Source: Weeksellaceae bacterium
GTDB lineage: Bacteria; Bacteroidota; Bacteroidia; Flavobacteriales; Weeksellaceae
Direction: 5' to 3'
NCBI GenBank assembly: GCA_028698395.1
Contig: JAQVDG010000098.1
Coordinates: 1-7,276 of the forward strand
DNA length: 7,276 nt
The notes beneath the pieces are model-generated. The model worked only from the letters and a program-made list of their open reading frames with translations, searched no databases and was not told where the DNA came from. Below are positions 6,318 to 7,276 of this stretch, in pieces (positions within the stretch are counted from its first letter, which is position 1; every line of letters begins with the position of its first letter). A program made the translations under genes and the position numbers.

Positions 6318-7166
6318 TTAAAATGTGTAATGAATTCCTATCATAAAGTTTCTTCCGATTCCCGGAATATAATTGGTAGCACTTTCTTTCGTAGCTCCTT
6401 GTTGTTGCATTTGCGGCGGAATATTAGTTGCATCTCGTACCAAATAACTTGAGGCGTAGATTTTATCACTCAAATTTCTTCCTTCTACATAAACTCCCCA
6501 ATGTTTTTTTTGGAAACCGACTCTGGCATTGAATAAAGTGTAGGGATTTTGATAAAGTTCATTGTGGTGATCAATTGCCGTTTCTTTTGGCAAAGATTCC
6601 AGATTGAAATTTAAGAGAAGTCCCGTTGGGTGTTCGTATTGAATTTCACTCATTAGGTAATGTTCCGGAATTCCGGCAATTTTATTGTTTTTATAACTTC
6701 CTTCTTTGAAATAAAAATCGCTGTACGTATAAGAGAAACCAAGTTTTAAATAATCGTCTGTTTGAATAATATTCTTCAGAATATGACTTTGAATTCCTAC
6801 TTCTAATCCTCTGTGAATAGTTTTTGAGTTGGAATTAATGGTTTTCCCGGTGATTCCGTTTATGTCGGTTAATGCCAATAGTTCGTTTTTTAATTCAGAT
6901 GAATAAAATGAAACTTCCCAACTCAATCGGTCATTTTTTAGTTTTCCGATTGTTCCGAATTCAAAAGTTAAAGCTGTTTGTTCATCCAAATCGGCAATTT
7001 CAATATTTGTCGGACTTGAATTAGGGCTTCCTCCATTTAAATTAATGATTTCAAGGAAAGTTGGCGGTTCATAACTTTTACTTGTGTTAGCGAAAAACCG
7101 GATGTTTTCAAAAAGAGAATAAGTTAATCCGATTTTAGGATTAAATCCGGTATAATCTAGTGTTTG
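6318..7166 (-). pseudogene. TonB-dependent receptor, C-terminal fragment (5' part missing or interrupted)
   Basis: The minus-strand frame gives 282 residues up to an in-frame TAG at 7169-7167. It contains the last part of a TonB-dependent outer-membrane beta-barrel: NPKIGLTYSLFENIRFF, then KSYEPPTFLEI, GLEVG, an internal FNARVGFQ strand, YVEGRNLSDKIYASSY, and the terminal NFMIGIHYTF ending in phenylalanine, the BAM recognition signature. Family members are usually 650-800 residues with an N-terminal plug; here the plug and most of the barrel are missing. Receptor-like sequence can be followed back to about 7156 (the DYTGFNPKIG segment), after which the sequence changes abruptly. There is no sensible start codon: the in-frame TTG at 6989 lies inside a strand. 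As first gene of a heme/iron operon it is probably the cognate receptor. It is called a pseudogene because of the in-frame stop; an assembly break at the window edge would equally make it a partial gene. Confidence 0.75.
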
Positions 7167-7276
7167 CTATTTGCTTCTCGGTAGTGCATGACTATACATT
7201 TAACATTTTAGATACAAAACACCCTGCAAACAGCTCTTATGTGGCAGATGCTTGTTTACATAATGCAGATAGACAT
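7158..7276. other. Unrecognised sequence abutting the broken receptor gene
   Basis: These bases do not continue the receptor in any minus-strand frame: all three frames carry stops. The plus strand has one frame open from 7145 to the window end, with a possible GTG start at 7160, but the translation (ending in ADACLHNADRH) matches nothing I know. GC content is about 37 percent by hand count, not clearly different from the rest. Small repeats are present: a tandem TTTGCTA/TTTGCTT at 7163-7176, two GCAGAT copies near the right end, and TGTTTGC (7161-7167) with its complement GCAAACA (7226-7232). No transposase motif or defined terminal inverted repeat can be shown. Confidence 0.45.

Noticed and set aside
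6318..6989. Treating the receptor fragment as a complete gene starting at TTG 6989
   Set aside because: The frame continues upstream with clear receptor sequence to about 7156, and a 223-residue barrel fragment without a signal peptide could not be a functional receptor.
7161..7232. TGTTTGC / GCAAACA as terminal inverted repeats of an insertion sequence
   Set aside because: Seven bases is too short, the two arms lie only 58 bases apart with no transposase between them, and the far end of any element is outside the window.

Overview
The window looks like chromosomal DNA of a member of the Bacteroidota, most likely the family Flavobacteriaceae. The evidence is low GC content, A-rich leaders in place of strong Shine-Dalgarno sites, a Bacteroidota-type promoter (TTG, 22 bases, TACTTTTG) before an OmpA-family gene, an OmpA protein with thrombospondin type-3 calcium-binding repeats, and gene families typical of flavobacteria. 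The family assignment rests on recognition of protein families, not on a search.

Left part (1-2166). The 5' end of a minus-strand gene, probably sppA (signal peptide peptidase), starts at 144 and runs off the left edge. It is divergent from a compact folK (176-586, folate biosynthesis), with only 31 bases between the two start codons. A promoter at 575-607 overlaps the end of folK and drives a large OmpA-family outer-membrane protein (661-2121). A symmetric hairpin with an A-tract on one side and a T-tract on the other (2136-2166) can end transcription from both directions.

Middle and right part (2182-7166). Everything here is on the minus strand and reads as one heme/iron-acquisition gene cluster. 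In transcription order it holds a TonB-dependent receptor (C-terminal part only), a small membrane-anchored protein with one C-terminal CXXCH heme c site, a DUF6607-type protein without a signal peptide, and then a heme-type ABC importer: lipoprotein binding protein HmuT, permease HmuU and ATPase HmuV. The importer genes overlap or nearly touch. The gap between the DUF6607 gene and hmuT contains a strong 16-bp hairpin that may set the importer's expression separately from the upstream genes. The expected path is receptor across the outer membrane, HmuT in the periplasm, then HmuUV across the inner membrane. The cytochrome-like and DUF6607 proteins would be accessory heme-handling or redox factors; that is inference.

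Right edge (about 7158-7276). The receptor reading frame is recognisable up to about 7156 and then breaks off, with an in-frame stop at 7167-7169. The remaining 110-120 bases do not continue a receptor and were not recognised. This could be an insertion, a rearrangement or an assembly junction, and the window ends before this can be decided. No tRNA, rRNA, CRISPR array or recognisable transposase gene was seen.
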